From assembly GCA_003020985.1 (NCBI GenBank), contig PXRM01000003.1:39984-103983 (forward strand): a stretch of DNA of 64,000 nucleotides, written 5' to 3'. How positions within the stretch are numbered: position 1 is the first letter of the stretch; the number at the start of each line of letters is the position of its first letter. The position numbers and the translations under genes are program-made. Shown piece after piece: positions 55,527 to 64,000 of the stretch. This stretch comes from Halobacteriales archaeon QS_4_70_19 (GTDB lineage Archaea; Halobacteriota; Halobacteria; Halobacteriales; Haloarculaceae). The notes below the pieces were generated by a model. The model was not told the origin of the DNA. It made no database searches and worked only from the letters and a program-made list of their open reading frames with translations.

Positions 55527-55618
55527 CACCCCCGCAGCGACGACCCGACTCCCACCGTCCGAGAGCCAGTCGCCAGGTAGATGCCCCGAGCGCGCGTTCC
55601 TCCGGGTATGAACACCGG

Positions 55619-56977
55619 CTACTCGAACGCTTCCGGGCTGACCTCGCTCTTGCGCCGGTCGAGGTCCCCGTCCGGGTCGGGGTCCTCGACGACCTCGAGT
55701 CCGCGGTTGTTCACCGCGTGGGGGTCGAGGCCGACCTCCTGGAGGAAGTCCTTGTAGATGCGCTCGACGGTCTCGCCGTCGCGCTGCTTCTTCGAGGCAT
55801 GGTCGCACAGCGACGGGAGCGCGTGGTCGCCGGGGGTCTCGCTCCGGTAGATGATCCAGTGGTTGACCAGGTCGGAGAGCCGGCGGATGGGGGAAGTGAA
55901 GTGGCCGTAGATCTCGAAGTTGAGCGCGTGGTGGCCGCCGAACGGGTCGGCCATGTACTTCGCCCGCGGCATCACCTTCATCACGGCCCACTGGATCTTG
56001 TCCAGTTGCCGGCCGGGGGCCTGTTCGAGGGTAGCGTTGACGGCCTTGCGCGGGTCGTCCCAGGCGTCGCCGGGGATGGAGACGCCGTCGAGGTCCTGGA
56101 TCTCCTGGAGCGCCTCGTCCCACTCCTCGGGCGTCGGCTGGGGGTGCACCCGGAACATCGCCTCCAGCCCGCGGACCCACTGGAGTTCGTGCGTGACGGC
56201 CTTGTTGGCCTTCAGCATGCACTCCTCGATGATGGTGTGGGCGCGGTCGCGCTTCGGGTTGAGGACGAGCGAGCCGTCCTCCTTGCGCTGCTCGTGGAGC
56301 TTCTCGGCGAGTTCGTAGGCCAGCGACAGCTCGTCGTGGAGGTCCGCGTCGGGCTCGTCGAGGCGGTCCTCGGCCTGCCTGTAGGTGAGCCGCTCGTCGG
56401 AGTAGACGACGGACTTGTAGATGTCGATGGACTCGTTCGAGAGCGTCTCGGCGTCGATCTTCATCTCCACCGTGTGCGCGAGCCGGTCCTCGTTCGGGAC
56501 GAGCGAGCAGACCGTCTCCGCGAGGACGGGCGGCAGCATGTGCATCGTGTAGCCCGGCATGTAGACGGTGTTGGCGCGCTCGACCGCCTCGTCCCACATC
56601 GCGTCCCCGGGCTGGACGTAGTGGGTGACGTCGGCGATGTGGACGTGGAGGTGGTAGTAGTCCTCCGTCCGCTCGATGGAGATGGCGTCGTCGTAGTCCT
56701 GTGCGTCGGCGGGGTCGATGGTGCAGGTGGTGAGGTCCCGGCAGTCGGTGCGGTAGTCCTCGCCGATCTCGTCTCGGATCTCGCTCCCGGTGTCGGTCGT
56801 CCGCTCGCGGGCCTCCCGGAGTACCTCGCCGGGGAACTCGTCGTTGAGTTCGAACTCCTCGAAGAGGGACTCGCGCTTGCGCGAGAGTTCGGCCGCCAGC
56901 TCCTCGTCGATGCGGACGGGCCCCTGCCCCTCCGCGGTCCCGGCCTGGGCCTGCGCGTCGGTGTCCGTGTCGCTCAT
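55619..56977 (-). CDS. RNB-domain exoribonuclease (RNase R/II-like)
   Basis: 452 aa, ATG at 56977. The catalytic metal-binding cluster is TIDPADAQDYDDAISIE; substrate-channel motifs include HIADVTHYVQPGDAMWDEA and YGHFTSPIRRLSDLVNHWI. The N-terminal cold-shock domains and the C-terminal S1 domain of bacterial RNase R are missing, as in other short haloarchaeal homologs. It degrades RNA 3' to 5'. Confidence 0.92.
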   Translation of the reverse strand: MSDTDTDAQAQAGTAEGQGPVRIDEELAAELSRKRESLFEEFELNDEFPGEVLREARERTTDTGSEIRDEIGEDYRTDCRDLTTCTIDPADAQDYDDAISIERTEDYYHLHVHIADVTHYVQPGDAMWDEAVERANTVYMPGYTMHMLPPVLAETVCSLVPNEDRLAHTVEMKIDAETLSNESIDIYKSVVYSDERLTYRQAEDRLDEPDADLHDELSLAYELAEKLHEQRKEDGSLVLNPKRDRAHTIIEECMLKANKAVTHELQWVRGLEAMFRVHPQPTPEEWDEALQEIQDLDGVSIPGDAWDDPRKAVNATLEQAPGRQLDKIQWAVMKVMPRAKYMADPFGGHHALNFEIYGHFTSPIRRLSDLVNHWIIYRSETPGDHALPSLCDHASKKQRDGETVERIYKDFLQEVGLDPHAVNNRGLEVVEDPDPDGDLDRRKSEVSPEAFE

Positions 56978-57025
56978 GGCACCGGCTACGAGAAACGGCT
57001 AGTTAGTCCTGTTGGGGCGGCCGGG

Positions 57026-57322
57026 CTACCGCTCGCTCTCCGCGGGCTCGTCCTCGCCGGTCACGAGGTCGGTGTACCGCCCGAGGAACGACTCGCGGTC
57101 GTCCTCGCCGGCGCCGCTCTCGACCAGGACCCGCTCCAGGTCGCCGCGGGGCTGGTGGCAGAGGTCGCTGTGGCACTCCTTGCAGAGGAACTCGAACTCC
57201 TTGCCGGCCCGCTCCCAGCGGTCCCCCTGCTTGTCGTACTCCCGCGCCGCCGTGCGCGGCACCTCCTCGCCGCACGCGATGCACGTGACCTGCGTGCGGT
57301 CCCGGTCGCGGCTACCCCACAT
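57026..57322 (-). CDS. Small zinc-binding protein (CxxC...CxxC), haloarchaeal
   Basis: 98 aa from ATG at 57322 (MWGSRDRDRTQVTCIACGEE). The CIAC pair and a CKECHSDLCHQ segment provide a treble-clef-like zinc site. A basic middle (REYDKQGDRWERAGKEFEF) and an acidic tail follow. The role is unknown; it may bind nucleic acid. It lies 48 bases downstream of, and on the same strand as, nothing else related. Confidence 0.75.
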   Translation of the reverse strand: MWGSRDRDRTQVTCIACGEEVPRTAAREYDKQGDRWERAGKEFEFLCKECHSDLCHQPRGDLERVLVESGAGEDDRESFLGRYTDLVTGEDEPAESER

Positions 57323-57444
57323 TCCTGTCCGGGGCTTGCCCTCCGTCCCACTTAGACCTTCGCGCCGCGGCCGACCGCCGGCGACTGCCAGCGTCTCGCA
57401 CGTGCAGGCCAGTTGCCTATTCCCCACCCGCGCCGAATCTACCC

Positions 57445-57990
57445 ATGGACGAAGACCTCGGTCAGGCGACGGTCGTCTACGAGAACTCGGAGCAGGACGG
57501 GGACCCGATCGAGCGGACCCTCGAGAACGAGAACGTGGTCTACTTCCAGGACCACTGGCTCCTCAAGATCGACGAGCGGGACGGCGAGGACGTGGTCCGC
57601 CGGATTCCGGCCCAGCGCGTCTACTACGTCGAGCGCACGGTCGAGGAGTTCGAGGACGAGGTCGCGACCCTGCGGAACCAGATCGAGTCGTTCGCCGACG
57701 ACATCCGGTCGACGCTGCTCGGTGGCTCGGACGACGACGAGCACCAGGAGCGCCGCACCGACGTTTCGAGCGGGGACGCGGCCCGCCTCGGCAGCGGGAC
57801 GGGCCGGTCCGGCGACGACCACGGTGGCCCGAGCAGCGACCGCGACGAGAGCGACCGGGTCGGCGGTGACACCGACGATGACGACCGGTTCGGCGACGAG
57901 AGCGACGGGAGCAGCGGGTACGGGGACGACTCCGACGGCGAGAGCATCGAGGACCGCGACGTGACCGAGGCCCAGCGGAACGGGCGGTAG
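57445..57990 (+). CDS. Hypothetical protein with coiled coil and very acidic tail
   Basis: 181 aa, ATG at 57445. An N-terminal beta-rich domain (ATVVYENSEQDGDP, ENENVVYFQDHWLLKIDER, RRIPAQRVYYVERT) is followed by a coiled coil (EEFEDEVATLRNQIESFADD). About 80 residues of Asp/Gly/Ser-rich disordered tail finish the protein. No known family. The fixed fold plus acidic tail is common in halophile DNA-binding or envelope-linked proteins, but no function is claimed. Confidence 0.75.
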   Translation: MDEDLGQATVVYENSEQDGDPIERTLENENVVYFQDHWLLKIDERDGEDVVRRIPAQRVYYVERTVEEFEDEVATLRNQIESFADDIRSTLLGGSDDDEHQERRTDVSSGDAARLGSGTGRSGDDHGGPSSDRDESDRVGGDTDDDDRFGDESDGSSGYGDDSDGESIEDRDVTEAQRNGR

Positions 57991-58101
57991 GGATTTCCCG
58001 GCGAGGGAACCGGTTCGCCGGGGGTGAACCGGCGGTCGGGAGACCCGCGGAACATCTAGAAAGCCCGCGGATATTTACGCCACCCCGACAAGAACCCCGG
58101 T

Positions 58102-59334
58102 ATGCAACGTGCCGTGCTGCTCGCTGTGCTCCTCGTCGTGTCGGTGGCGGCGCCGTCCGTCGGTATGGCCGGCGCGACACAGGAACCGGTGACGCTCGAC
58201 GTGCAGGTGGTGAACGAGCAGGGTGGAGCCGTCAGTGGGGCGACGGTCAACGCGACCTGGGACGGCGGGAGCCGGAGCGTGACGACCACCTCCAGCGGGC
58301 GCGCCCTCGTCGACGTGCCCCGCGGGTCGGACGTCGAACTCACGGTCCGCGACGACACCTACGTCCGCAACTTCCCCGAGACCGTCAGGGACGCCGAGGC
58401 CCAGGAGGTGACCGTCGAGGTGGCGCGCAAGGGGTCGGCCACCCTCACGTTCACCGAGGAGGGTAACCAGGCCGTCCAGAACGCGACCGTCTTCATCCGG
58501 TCCGGCCAGCGCGTCGTCGCCCGGGGAACGACGAACGACAGGGGCCTGTTCAACAGCGGCACCATCGAGCGGGGCGAGTACACCCTCATCTTCCGGAAGG
58601 CGGGCTACTACCGGAACGAAACCACCCTGTCGGTCACCGGTGACGTGCTCCGCTCCCACGAGATGCGCCAGGGGACGGTCAACGTCCAGTTCCGGGTGAC
58701 GGACGACCACTTCGACCAGCCGCGAGCGGTCTCGCGGGCGGCGGTCACCATCGAGGGGATCGGCACCCAGCGGACTACCAACGGCCGCGTGACGTTCTCC
58801 GTCCCGGTCAACACCAACCCGAAGGTCTCGGTCACGAAGGACGAGTACGACACCGTCGAGCGGACGATTTCCGTCGGCGAGACGAGCCGGACGGTCGACG
58901 TGACGATTGGGCGGACGCCGCTGCTGAACCTGTCGGCCGACAGCACGCGGGTGCTGGTCGGGAACCGCGTCACCGTCTCCGTGCTGAACGCCTACGACGA
59001 GCCGGTCAACGGGGCGACCATCTCCTTCGACGGTGAGACGACCGGGCAGACCGGGTCCGACGGGCAGTTGCGCTTCCGGGTCGAGTCGACCGGCGACCAC
59101 TCCATCCAGGCGCGGGCAGACGGACTGACCTCCGAACCGCTCGCCATCCGCGGTGTCGAGGTCGACGACGCGACCCCGACGCCGACGGCCACTCCCACGC
59201 CGACGGCCACCCCCACGCCGACGCCGGCGGACACCGAGACGGCCACGCCCGCGGTCGGGCTGCCCGGGTTCACTCCTCTGGTCGCCGTCCTCGGACTCGT
59301 GCTGGCGGGACTGCTGCTCCGGCGGCGCGACTGA
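58102..59334 (+). CDS. Surface protein with Ig-like repeats and PGF-CTERM-type anchor
   Basis: 410 aa, ATG at 58102. A Sec signal (MQRAVLLAVLLVVSVAAPSV) is followed by about four carboxypeptidase-regulatory/Ig-like repeats (NEQGGAVSGATVNATW; GNQAVQNATVFIRSG; AYDEPVNGATISFDG). A Thr-Pro linker precedes LPGFTPLVAVLGLVLAGLLL-RRRD. The PGF motif, membrane helix and Arg cluster form a PGF-CTERM signal, processed by archaeosortase A and lipid-anchored. It probably sits in the S-layer environment. Confidence 0.86.
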   Translation: MQRAVLLAVLLVVSVAAPSVGMAGATQEPVTLDVQVVNEQGGAVSGATVNATWDGGSRSVTTTSSGRALVDVPRGSDVELTVRDDTYVRNFPETVRDAEAQEVTVEVARKGSATLTFTEEGNQAVQNATVFIRSGQRVVARGTTNDRGLFNSGTIERGEYTLIFRKAGYYRNETTLSVTGDVLRSHEMRQGTVNVQFRVTDDHFDQPRAVSRAAVTIEGIGTQRTTNGRVTFSVPVNTNPKVSVTKDEYDTVERTISVGETSRTVDVTIGRTPLLNLSADSTRVLVGNRVTVSVLNAYDEPVNGATISFDGETTGQTGSDGQLRFRVESTGDHSIQARADGLTSEPLAIRGVEVDDATPTPTATPTPTATPTPTPADTETATPAVGLPGFTPLVAVLGLVLAGLLLRRRD

Positions 59335-59533
59335 GCCGCCGGCGGTCGGCGATAGAGAGTTACGACACCACACGATTTCTCCCGTACAGAACGTACTCCC
59401 CGTCTTCCGGGCCGACGCGGTGGCCGTCGGCCCGCTCGCGCGGGGTGACCGATCCGCGGTTCGGGTGGCGGCGTGGGCTGGTGGACGAGCAGACCGGTCG
59501 GACCCGGGTGGGTCACTCGCGAGGGTGGTGATC
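59335..59533. other. Intergenic stretch with no supported gene
   Basis: Two hundred bases between the surface-protein gene and the PAS remnant. A short AT-rich tract (about 59355-59395) is the only composition feature. No RNA or repeat is recognised. Confidence 0.4.
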
Positions 59534-59767
59534 GTGAGCGACCGGACCGGGTCCGACTCGTCGGGAGGGTCGACCCGGGAGCCGACGAGCGAACCCATCT
59601 ACACCCTGGACCGGGGCCTCCGGTTCACGCTGGCCAACGGGGCGGTCGCCGACCTGTTCGGCCGCGACCGGGAGACGCTCCCCGGCGAGCACGTCGCCGC
59701 GTCGGGGAGGCCCACGCCGAGCGCCGGGCGACGCGGCCACGAAGCCGAGCGCACACGAGGTAACTGA
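59534..59767 (+). pseudogene. N-terminal fragment of a PAS-domain signalling gene
   Basis: A GTG start at 59534 reads SDRTGSDSSGGSTREP then IYTLDRGLRFTLANGAVADL and FGRDRETLPGEHVA, the beginning of a PAS sensor domain. It then loses similarity and stops after 77 residues at TGA 59767. PAS domains need about 100 residues and normally precede kinase or regulator domains, so this is the start of a larger gene that was cut off. The minus-strand flavoprotein gene follows closely. Confidence 0.6.
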
Positions 59768-59789
59768 CGGTAACTGTCCTCGCCGGCGG

Positions 59790-60872
59790 CTACCGCCCGA
59801 GCAGCGACCGCAACTGCTCCCGCGAGAACAGCGTACTCGGCTCGTCCATGTGGACGCCGATCTCTCCGGAGAACGCCCGGAGGCCGGCCCGCTGGAGCGG
59901 CTCCGGGACGGAGTAGCCCGCGCGGACGAGGTGGCCGAGGCGCTGCTCCGTCCGCAACTCGTCGCGCCACGCGCGCTCGTAGTCGCCCAGCGTCCCCGGG
60001 TCGGTCGGGTCGACCGTCCGGGCGGCGTGGTCGGCCGCGCGCATCCCGTAGAGGATGCCGCCGCCGGTGAACGGCTTGGTCTGTGCGGCGGCGTCACCGA
60101 CTAGCAGCGAGCGACGGCCCGTCACGCGCCGCGGGGGGCCGACGGGGATGAGCCCGGAGCAGCGCCGGTCCAGCGTGACGTCGTAGTCCTCGCAGAACCC
60201 CTCGAAGCGGGCACGCTCGTCCTCGCCGGGCGAGACGGCGAGCCCGTACTCCACGCCGGCGTCGCCGCGGGGGATGCGCCACGCGAAGAAGCGCGGCACC
60301 GTCAGGTGGACGTCTACGAAGTCCCGGTGGTCGGGGTCCTCGTCGAAGCCCAGCACGCCGTGGAGGAACTCGTCCGGTTCGGGGAGGCCACACTCGTCGC
60401 GGACCCGGGAGCGGGGGCCGTCGGCACCGACGACCATCCGCGCCTCGTGGCGCTCGACGCCGTCCGGGCCGCGCGCGGTGACCGTGACCGCGTCGCGGCG
60501 CTCGGCGACCCCGGTGACGGTGTGGTGGTCGCGGACCTCGGCACCCGCGTCGCTCGCGGCCGCGGCGAGGGTGCGGTCGAGGCCGACCCGGTCGACGGCG
60601 TTGGAGATGGGGCCCTCCCGGTAGAACTCGTAGGCGGGCGACTCGGCGCCCCCCAGGTGGAACCGGGCGCCGCGGATGGCGTTCTGGAACAGTTCGTCGC
60701 GGGCCCCGTCCGGGACGTAGTCCCAGACGTCCAGCGAGACGTGGCCCGAACACGCCAGGGGCTTCCCGATCTCGCCCTGTTCGAGGACGAGCACGTCGCG
60801 GCCCCGCTCGGCGGCACTCCGGGCGAACCGGGCACCCGCGGGCCCGCAGCCGACGACGACGAAGTCGTGCAT
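59790..60872 (-). CDS. Geranylgeranyl reductase-family flavoprotein
   Basis: 360 aa, ATG at 60872 (MHDFVVVGCGPAGARFARS) with a GxGxxG FAD site. SGHVSLDVWDYVPDG, the GGR signature VVGADGPRSRVRDECG and LLVGDAAAQTKPFTGGGIL fit the GGR family that saturates archaeal isoprenoid lipid chains or related compounds. Haloarchaea carry several paralogs, so the exact substrate is open. It is flanked by pseudogene fragments on both sides. Confidence 0.87.
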   Translation of the reverse strand: MHDFVVVGCGPAGARFARSAAERGRDVLVLEQGEIGKPLACSGHVSLDVWDYVPDGARDELFQNAIRGARFHLGGAESPAYEFYREGPISNAVDRVGLDRTLAAAASDAGAEVRDHHTVTGVAERRDAVTVTARGPDGVERHEARMVVGADGPRSRVRDECGLPEPDEFLHGVLGFDEDPDHRDFVDVHLTVPRFFAWRIPRGDAGVEYGLAVSPGEDERARFEGFCEDYDVTLDRRCSGLIPVGPPRRVTGRRSLLVGDAAAQTKPFTGGGILYGMRAADHAARTVDPTDPGTLGDYERAWRDELRTEQRLGHLVRAGYSVPEPLQRAGLRAFSGEIGVHMDEPSTLFSREQLRSLLGR

Positions 60873-60905
60873 CCACGCTTCCGTCCGGGATTCGCGGATA
60901 AGTAG

Positions 60906-61781
60906 CTTGCCGCTCCCGGTCGGGTAGCGGGGCCCGGCGGGAGCGTCGCCTGGCACACCGTTCCGGACGGACAGCCCTGGGGGTCGTTCGAGGAGGTCGT
61001 CCCGACCGGCGACGGGGGCTACGCCCTCACGGGCTGGCGGAGGGGGGCGGACGGTATCGAGGGCCGGTTCGCGACGCTCACCGCCGAGGGGTCGATGACG
61101 ATCGATGTGGGATACGATACGGGGACGGACACGCTGGGCGAGATCCACGACGGGTTCCGCTCGGTCACCCCGGCGGGCGACGGCGGGTTCCTCCACGTCG
61201 GGAAGCACGCCGGCGGGGCCTGGCTCCTCCGTGCCGGACCGGACGGGACGACGTACTGGGAGCGCCGCCTCGAGGACCCGTTCGTGGTCGCGAAGGACGC
61301 CGTCGAGACCGCCGACGGCCACTTCCTCGTGACCGGCCGACGGCGGATGGCGGACCAGTCCGCGACCTGCACCATCACGAACACCGAGGCCCACCCCTCG
61401 GACCTGTTCCTGTCCCGCGTCACCCCGGACGGCGAGGTCGAGTGGACGAGGACGCACGACGGCGGCGCGAACGAGATCGGGAACGCCCTCGTCGCGACGG
61501 CGGACGGCGGCCACCTCGTGGCCGGCACGCACAAGCGCCACCGGAACGAGGGGATCTTCCTCTGCAAGACGCGCCCGGACGGGAGCGCCCAGTGGACGGA
61601 GTCGTACCTCACCGAGGAGCACGTCGAGGGGACCGACGTCGTTCAGGCGCCCGACGGCGGGTTCGTCGTCACCGGCCGGGACTCGGTGGTGAAGTTCGGC
61701 GACACCGCGACCCCCACGGAGAAGCCGGCGTCACCGACCGAGACCGGGATCTGGAGCGGGTCGGATACGGCGACGGAGTAG
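60906..61781 (+). pseudogene. 5'-truncated beta-propeller-like repeat protein
   Basis: The frame is open from just after a TAG at 60903-60905 and reads repeat units: EEVVPTGDGGYALTGWRRG, FRSVTPAGDGGFLHVGKHAG, AVETADGHFLVTGRRR, ALVATADGGHLVAGTH, VVQAPDGGFVVTGRDS. The first repeat lies upstream of the first ATG (61095), and no start codon precedes it, so the gene seems to have lost its 5' end. A 228-residue product from 61095 is possible. Related exported haloarchaeal proteins have ~8 such repeats. Confidence 0.6.
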
Positions 61782-61922
61782 CCGGTGGACGGGTCACGGT
61801 AGCGGCCTCGTGGCCGCTGCACCTCGCCGATTAGCCGTCAGAATTCCTCATTGTCGGGAAACGAACGGATTTTGCTGAAAGAATCCGAAATACGTAAAAT
61901 GAAGTCTCGATTGTGGAGATAG

Positions 61923-62903
61923 CTACAGGCTCGCCAGCGCTCTCGGGGCGTCCCAGCCGTCGCCTTCGACTACCCGCTCGAACGAGGCGCCCGCGTCCCG
62001 CGAGTGGAACAGGCCCCGGTTCGTCGCCGCGAGCAACTCGTCCGGGGCGGGCGCCGCCAGCACCGCCCGGCAGACGCCCTCACCGACCGGCAACCCGTCG
62101 CCCAGCGCCTCGCCGTCGAAGCGCTGCCAGGGCTCCTCGCCATCGCGCCGGTAGACGTGTGCGTTCGCGGAGTCCGGCCGGTGGGCCGCGTAGGCGCCGC
62201 GGGCGGCCGAGACGTACCGCCGGTCGGGGTCGGCGGGGTCGACCGCGAGCCCCCAGACGTAGCCGTGCTGGAGGCCGTCCGTCGGGTGGTCCCACGTCGC
62301 GCCGGCGCCGCGTGATTCGGCGTAGCCGTCGCCCGCGGCCGCGTAGACGCGGTCGGGCGCGTCCGGATGGGTCGCGAGCGCGTGGTTGTCCCGGCGGCTC
62401 CCGGGCGGGCGTTCGGTCCACGACTCGCCCCCGTCGTCGCTCCGGACGAGCGCCCCGGCCTCGATGCCGACGGAGAGCCGGTCCGGGTCCGCCGGGTGGA
62501 CCGCCAGCGTCCGGACGTGGTGGGTGTCCGGGCGCGGCGGGAACGACCACTCGTCCGCGGAGGGCAGGTCGGTCAGGGTGGCGCACGCCGTCCACGTCCG
62601 TCCGCCGTCCGTCGAGCGGTGCACGGTCGACGGCTCGGTGCCGAGGTAGACGGCCGTGGGGTCGCTCGGGGCGGCTGCGAGCGCCGTGTCCCGGTCCGGC
62701 AGCGACGCGGCGGCGACCCGGTCGAAACTGCCGGGTGCGGGTGTGGTCGCGCGCCACAGCCCGTCGTCGAGCGTTCCGACGAGCACCGCCCCGTCCGTCG
62801 GCGCGACGCACTCGGGCCGGTGGTCGAGCAGCAACTCGGTCGTACGTCCGTCGTCGAGCGACACCACAAGCAGCCCGTCAGCCAGTGCGAGGAGTGCCTC
62901 CAT
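61923..62903 (-). CDS. BNR/Asp-box repeat protein (sialidase/photosystem-repair-like propeller)
   Basis: 326 aa, ATG at 62903. Asp-box motifs occur at VHRSTDGGRTWTA, LVRSDDGGESWTE, and a degenerate FHSRDAGASFERV, with HPADPDRLSVG and VDPADPDRRYVS spacers of a multi-blade beta-propeller. No signal peptide is visible. Sugar binding or a structural role is possible; hydrolase activity is not supported. Confidence 0.8.
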   Translation of the reverse strand: MEALLALADGLLVVSLDDGRTTELLLDHRPECVAPTDGAVLVGTLDDGLWRATTPAPGSFDRVAAASLPDRDTALAAAPSDPTAVYLGTEPSTVHRSTDGGRTWTACATLTDLPSADEWSFPPRPDTHHVRTLAVHPADPDRLSVGIEAGALVRSDDGGESWTERPPGSRRDNHALATHPDAPDRVYAAAGDGYAESRGAGATWDHPTDGLQHGYVWGLAVDPADPDRRYVSAARGAYAAHRPDSANAHVYRRDGEEPWQRFDGEALGDGLPVGEGVCRAVLAAPAPDELLAATNRGLFHSRDAGASFERVVEGDGWDAPRALASL

Positions 62904-63087
62904 GACCGGGTGGAGGACGCCCGTTCATATGAGCCTGCCCGCGGCCGGTTCTCCGCCCACCACCACTCACTGGCCGACTGCTCCCGCCTGCATGAACGAA
63001 AGGTCAGACTACCCGAGGGACCAGAAATGACCGGACGGGACCGATATGGTCGGCACTCTTATCAACAACTGTTATCAATTCAGACCA

Positions 63088-63525
63088 ATGAACCGTGTCG
63101 AGCCCCTCAACCGCGTCTCCACCGGTGTCCGGGGCCTAGACGAGCTGCCGGACGAGGGGCTCCCGACGGGTCGGGCCTCCATGCTCCGGGGTGGCCGGAA
63201 CGTCGGCGTCACCGTCATCCTCATCGAGAAGCAGCGGTCGGTGACCGGCGACTTCAGAACGACCCGGGAGAACATCAGCTACCTCGCGGACAGCATCCTG
63301 TTCATGCGCTACCTGGAGTCTGGGGAGATTCGCAAGGCGGTCGGCGTGCTGAAGAAGCGCCTGAGCGGGTTCGGGCGGACCCTCCGGGAGACCGACATCG
63401 ACGACGAGGGACTCCACATCGGCGACCCGATGACGGAGCTCCGGGGCATCCTCACGGGCATACCGGAACGGGCCAACGAAGTGGCCGACCCGCCGAGCGG
63501 GTGGGCCGACGGACCGGAGCGATGA
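63088..63525 (+). pseudogene. KaiC-like RecA-superfamily ATPase with internal deletion
   Basis: ATG at 63088. The N-terminus (NRVSTGVRGLDELPDEGLP) matches the KaiC/RadA-like start, but the P-loop and most of both ATPase domains are missing. The sequence then jumps to a C-terminal region typical of these proteins: SYLADSILFMRYLESGEIRK, VLKKRLSGFGRTLRE, GDPMTELRGILTGIPE. At 145 aa it is far below the usual ~480, so about 330 residues appear to have been lost in frame. Its stop overlaps the next gene's ATG. Confidence 0.7.
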
Positions 63526-63740
63526 CACGAACGCTGCGGGACGACGGGAGCGCCGACCCGGACGACCAGCTCCGACTGCTGCTCCTGGTCGCCCACGAGC
63601 GCGACCGCGAGCCGTTCGCCGAGCAGCTCGCGGACGGGTACGAGGTCGTGACGGCCACGCCGGACGACGAGTGGCCGCCGTTCGATCTCTGTCTCGATTT
63701 CGGGTTGTTTCGTTGCCATGGTTCGTTTCCTCTCGATTGA
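63522..63740 (+). pseudogene. Truncated sensor/signal-transduction protein
   Basis: ATG at 63522 overlaps the preceding stop (ATGA). It reads MTRTLRDDGSADPDDQLRLL, then LLVAHERDREPFAEQLADGY and FDLCLDFGLFRCH before stopping after 72 residues. This looks like the pseudo-receiver start of a haloarchaeal sensor kinase/HTR-like protein, which often follows a KaiC-like ATPase gene. The kinase part is missing, so the pair is inactive. Confidence 0.6.
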
Positions 63741-63926
63741 GCGTAGGCGCTGGAACCACTTAAATTGAAGGTTTCTACTACAATATATGGAATTATCTGA
63801 ATCAAAATCGATTCAGTGGCTAATTATGAATTATTTATCCTACTCGGCTGCTCCACAGATCCGGAAATCGCGGTCGTTGCTCCGGGGGGCCCCACGCATA
63901 AGTACGGTGGCTGCCTTCGATCAACA
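63741..63926. other. AT-rich intergenic stretch with a short inverted repeat
   Basis: Bases 63750-63840 are the most AT-rich of the window's end. A 7-base inverted repeat (ctgaatc at 63797-63803, gattcag at 63810-63816) is a possible operator. A TATA-like gcataagtac (63896-63905) lies about 27 bases before the ATG at 63927, suggesting a leaderless gene start. Confidence 0.45.
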
Positions 63927-64000
63927 ATGGCCGAACCGGAGTCGATAGTCGAGATAATCGTCCCGAACCTCCTCCCGGAGGAGGCCATCGACCGCGTCGA
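63927..64000 (+). CDS. Start of a gene cut by the window end
   Basis: ATG at 63927 begins MAEPESIVEIIVPNLLPEEA and is open to base 64000. Too short to name. The TATA-like element 27 bases upstream supports a real gene start. Confidence 0.5.
   Translation, partial: MAEPESIVEIIVPNLLPEEAIDRV

Noticed and set aside
59162..59235. Short tandem repeat in DNA (ACGCCGACGGCC-like)
   Set aside because: It is the codon repeat of the Thr-Pro linker in the surface protein, not an independent element.
1..64000. CRISPR array, rRNA operon, replication origin or complete insertion sequence
   Set aside because: None seen: no spaced direct repeats, no rRNA-like sequence, no origin-binding repeats next to a cdc6 gene, and no intact transposase.

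Overview
The window is chromosomal DNA from an extreme halophilic archaeon (class Halobacteria). The evidence is very high G+C, strongly acidic proteins, Tat-type signal peptides, TATA-driven leaderless promoters, and archaeal hallmark genes: DNA polymerase D large subunit, Ffh/SRP54, SRP19, Gar1, aIF-5A and a bacterioruberin-type carotenoid pair. The genus cannot be fixed from sequence reading alone. About 65 protein-coding loci (intact or broken) and one tRNA are supported. I found no CRISPR array, rRNA, replication origin or complete insertion sequence.

Layout. 1-6.5 kb: 3' part of polC with an intein, an ABC-2 exporter pair, and an HtpX-type protease. 6.5-8.3 kb: a lipoprotein and a gene-poor stretch of remnants. 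8.3-13.1 kb (minus): 2-oxoacid dehydrogenase E1alpha-E1beta-E2, then lipoyl synthase. 13.2-18 kb: msrA, a GT87-like membrane protein, ffh, a MITE-like palindrome, a zinc-ribbon protein with a frameshift, cytidine deaminase. 18-26 kb (minus): S15/CocE hydrolase, tRNA-Arg(TCT), alaS, XPD/DinG-like helicase. 26-32 kb: small lipoproteins, a CDF transporter, a phosphodiesterase, a membrane-anchored wHTH protein, a ketopantoate reductase-like gene. 32-36 kb: SufU/IscU scaffold, lyeJ and crtD-like carotenoid genes, a Rieske protein, a methyltransferase. 36.6-37.8 kb: aIF-5A and an agmatinase-fold gene. 38-40.2 kb: a DUF2240-like gene with a partial copy of its 5' end 0.9 kb away across an AT-rich insert. 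40.2-45.6 kb: uppS, csp, and a siroheme/heme operon (ahbAB-like, siroheme synthase, hemA). 45.6-52.4 kb: metalloprotease lipoprotein, DUF192, MOSC, a frameshifted YqcI/YcgG gene, cysteine hydrolase, nicotinate phosphoribosyltransferase, HxlR regulator, SelW-like Rdx, BASS-like transporter. 52.5-59.3 kb: malic enzyme-PTA fusion, srp19-gar1, RNB exoribonuclease, a PGF-CTERM surface protein. 59.5-64 kb: geranylgeranyl reductase-like flavoprotein, BNR protein, and several broken sensory genes.

Genes that work together: lipoyl synthase supplies the cofactor used by E2; ahbAB-like, met8-like and hemA genes cover the entry and siroheme branch of archaeal tetrapyrrole synthesis; uppS, lyeJ, crtD and the GGR-like flavoprotein all act on isoprenoids; ffh and srp19 are two SRP proteins; aIF-5A sits beside an agmatinase-fold enzyme plausibly tied to its modification.

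Most notable observations: the polC intein ending in Gln with an AT-rich tract across its C-terminal junction; the AT-rich insert at 38.9-39.8 kb bracketed by a duplicated gene start; the palindromic MITE-like element at 16.8 kb; a decayed KaiC-like/sensor locus at 63 kb; and at least four genes apparently broken by one base, mostly in short G/C runs. The last pattern could be real decay or assembly error. No wholly new system is proven here.
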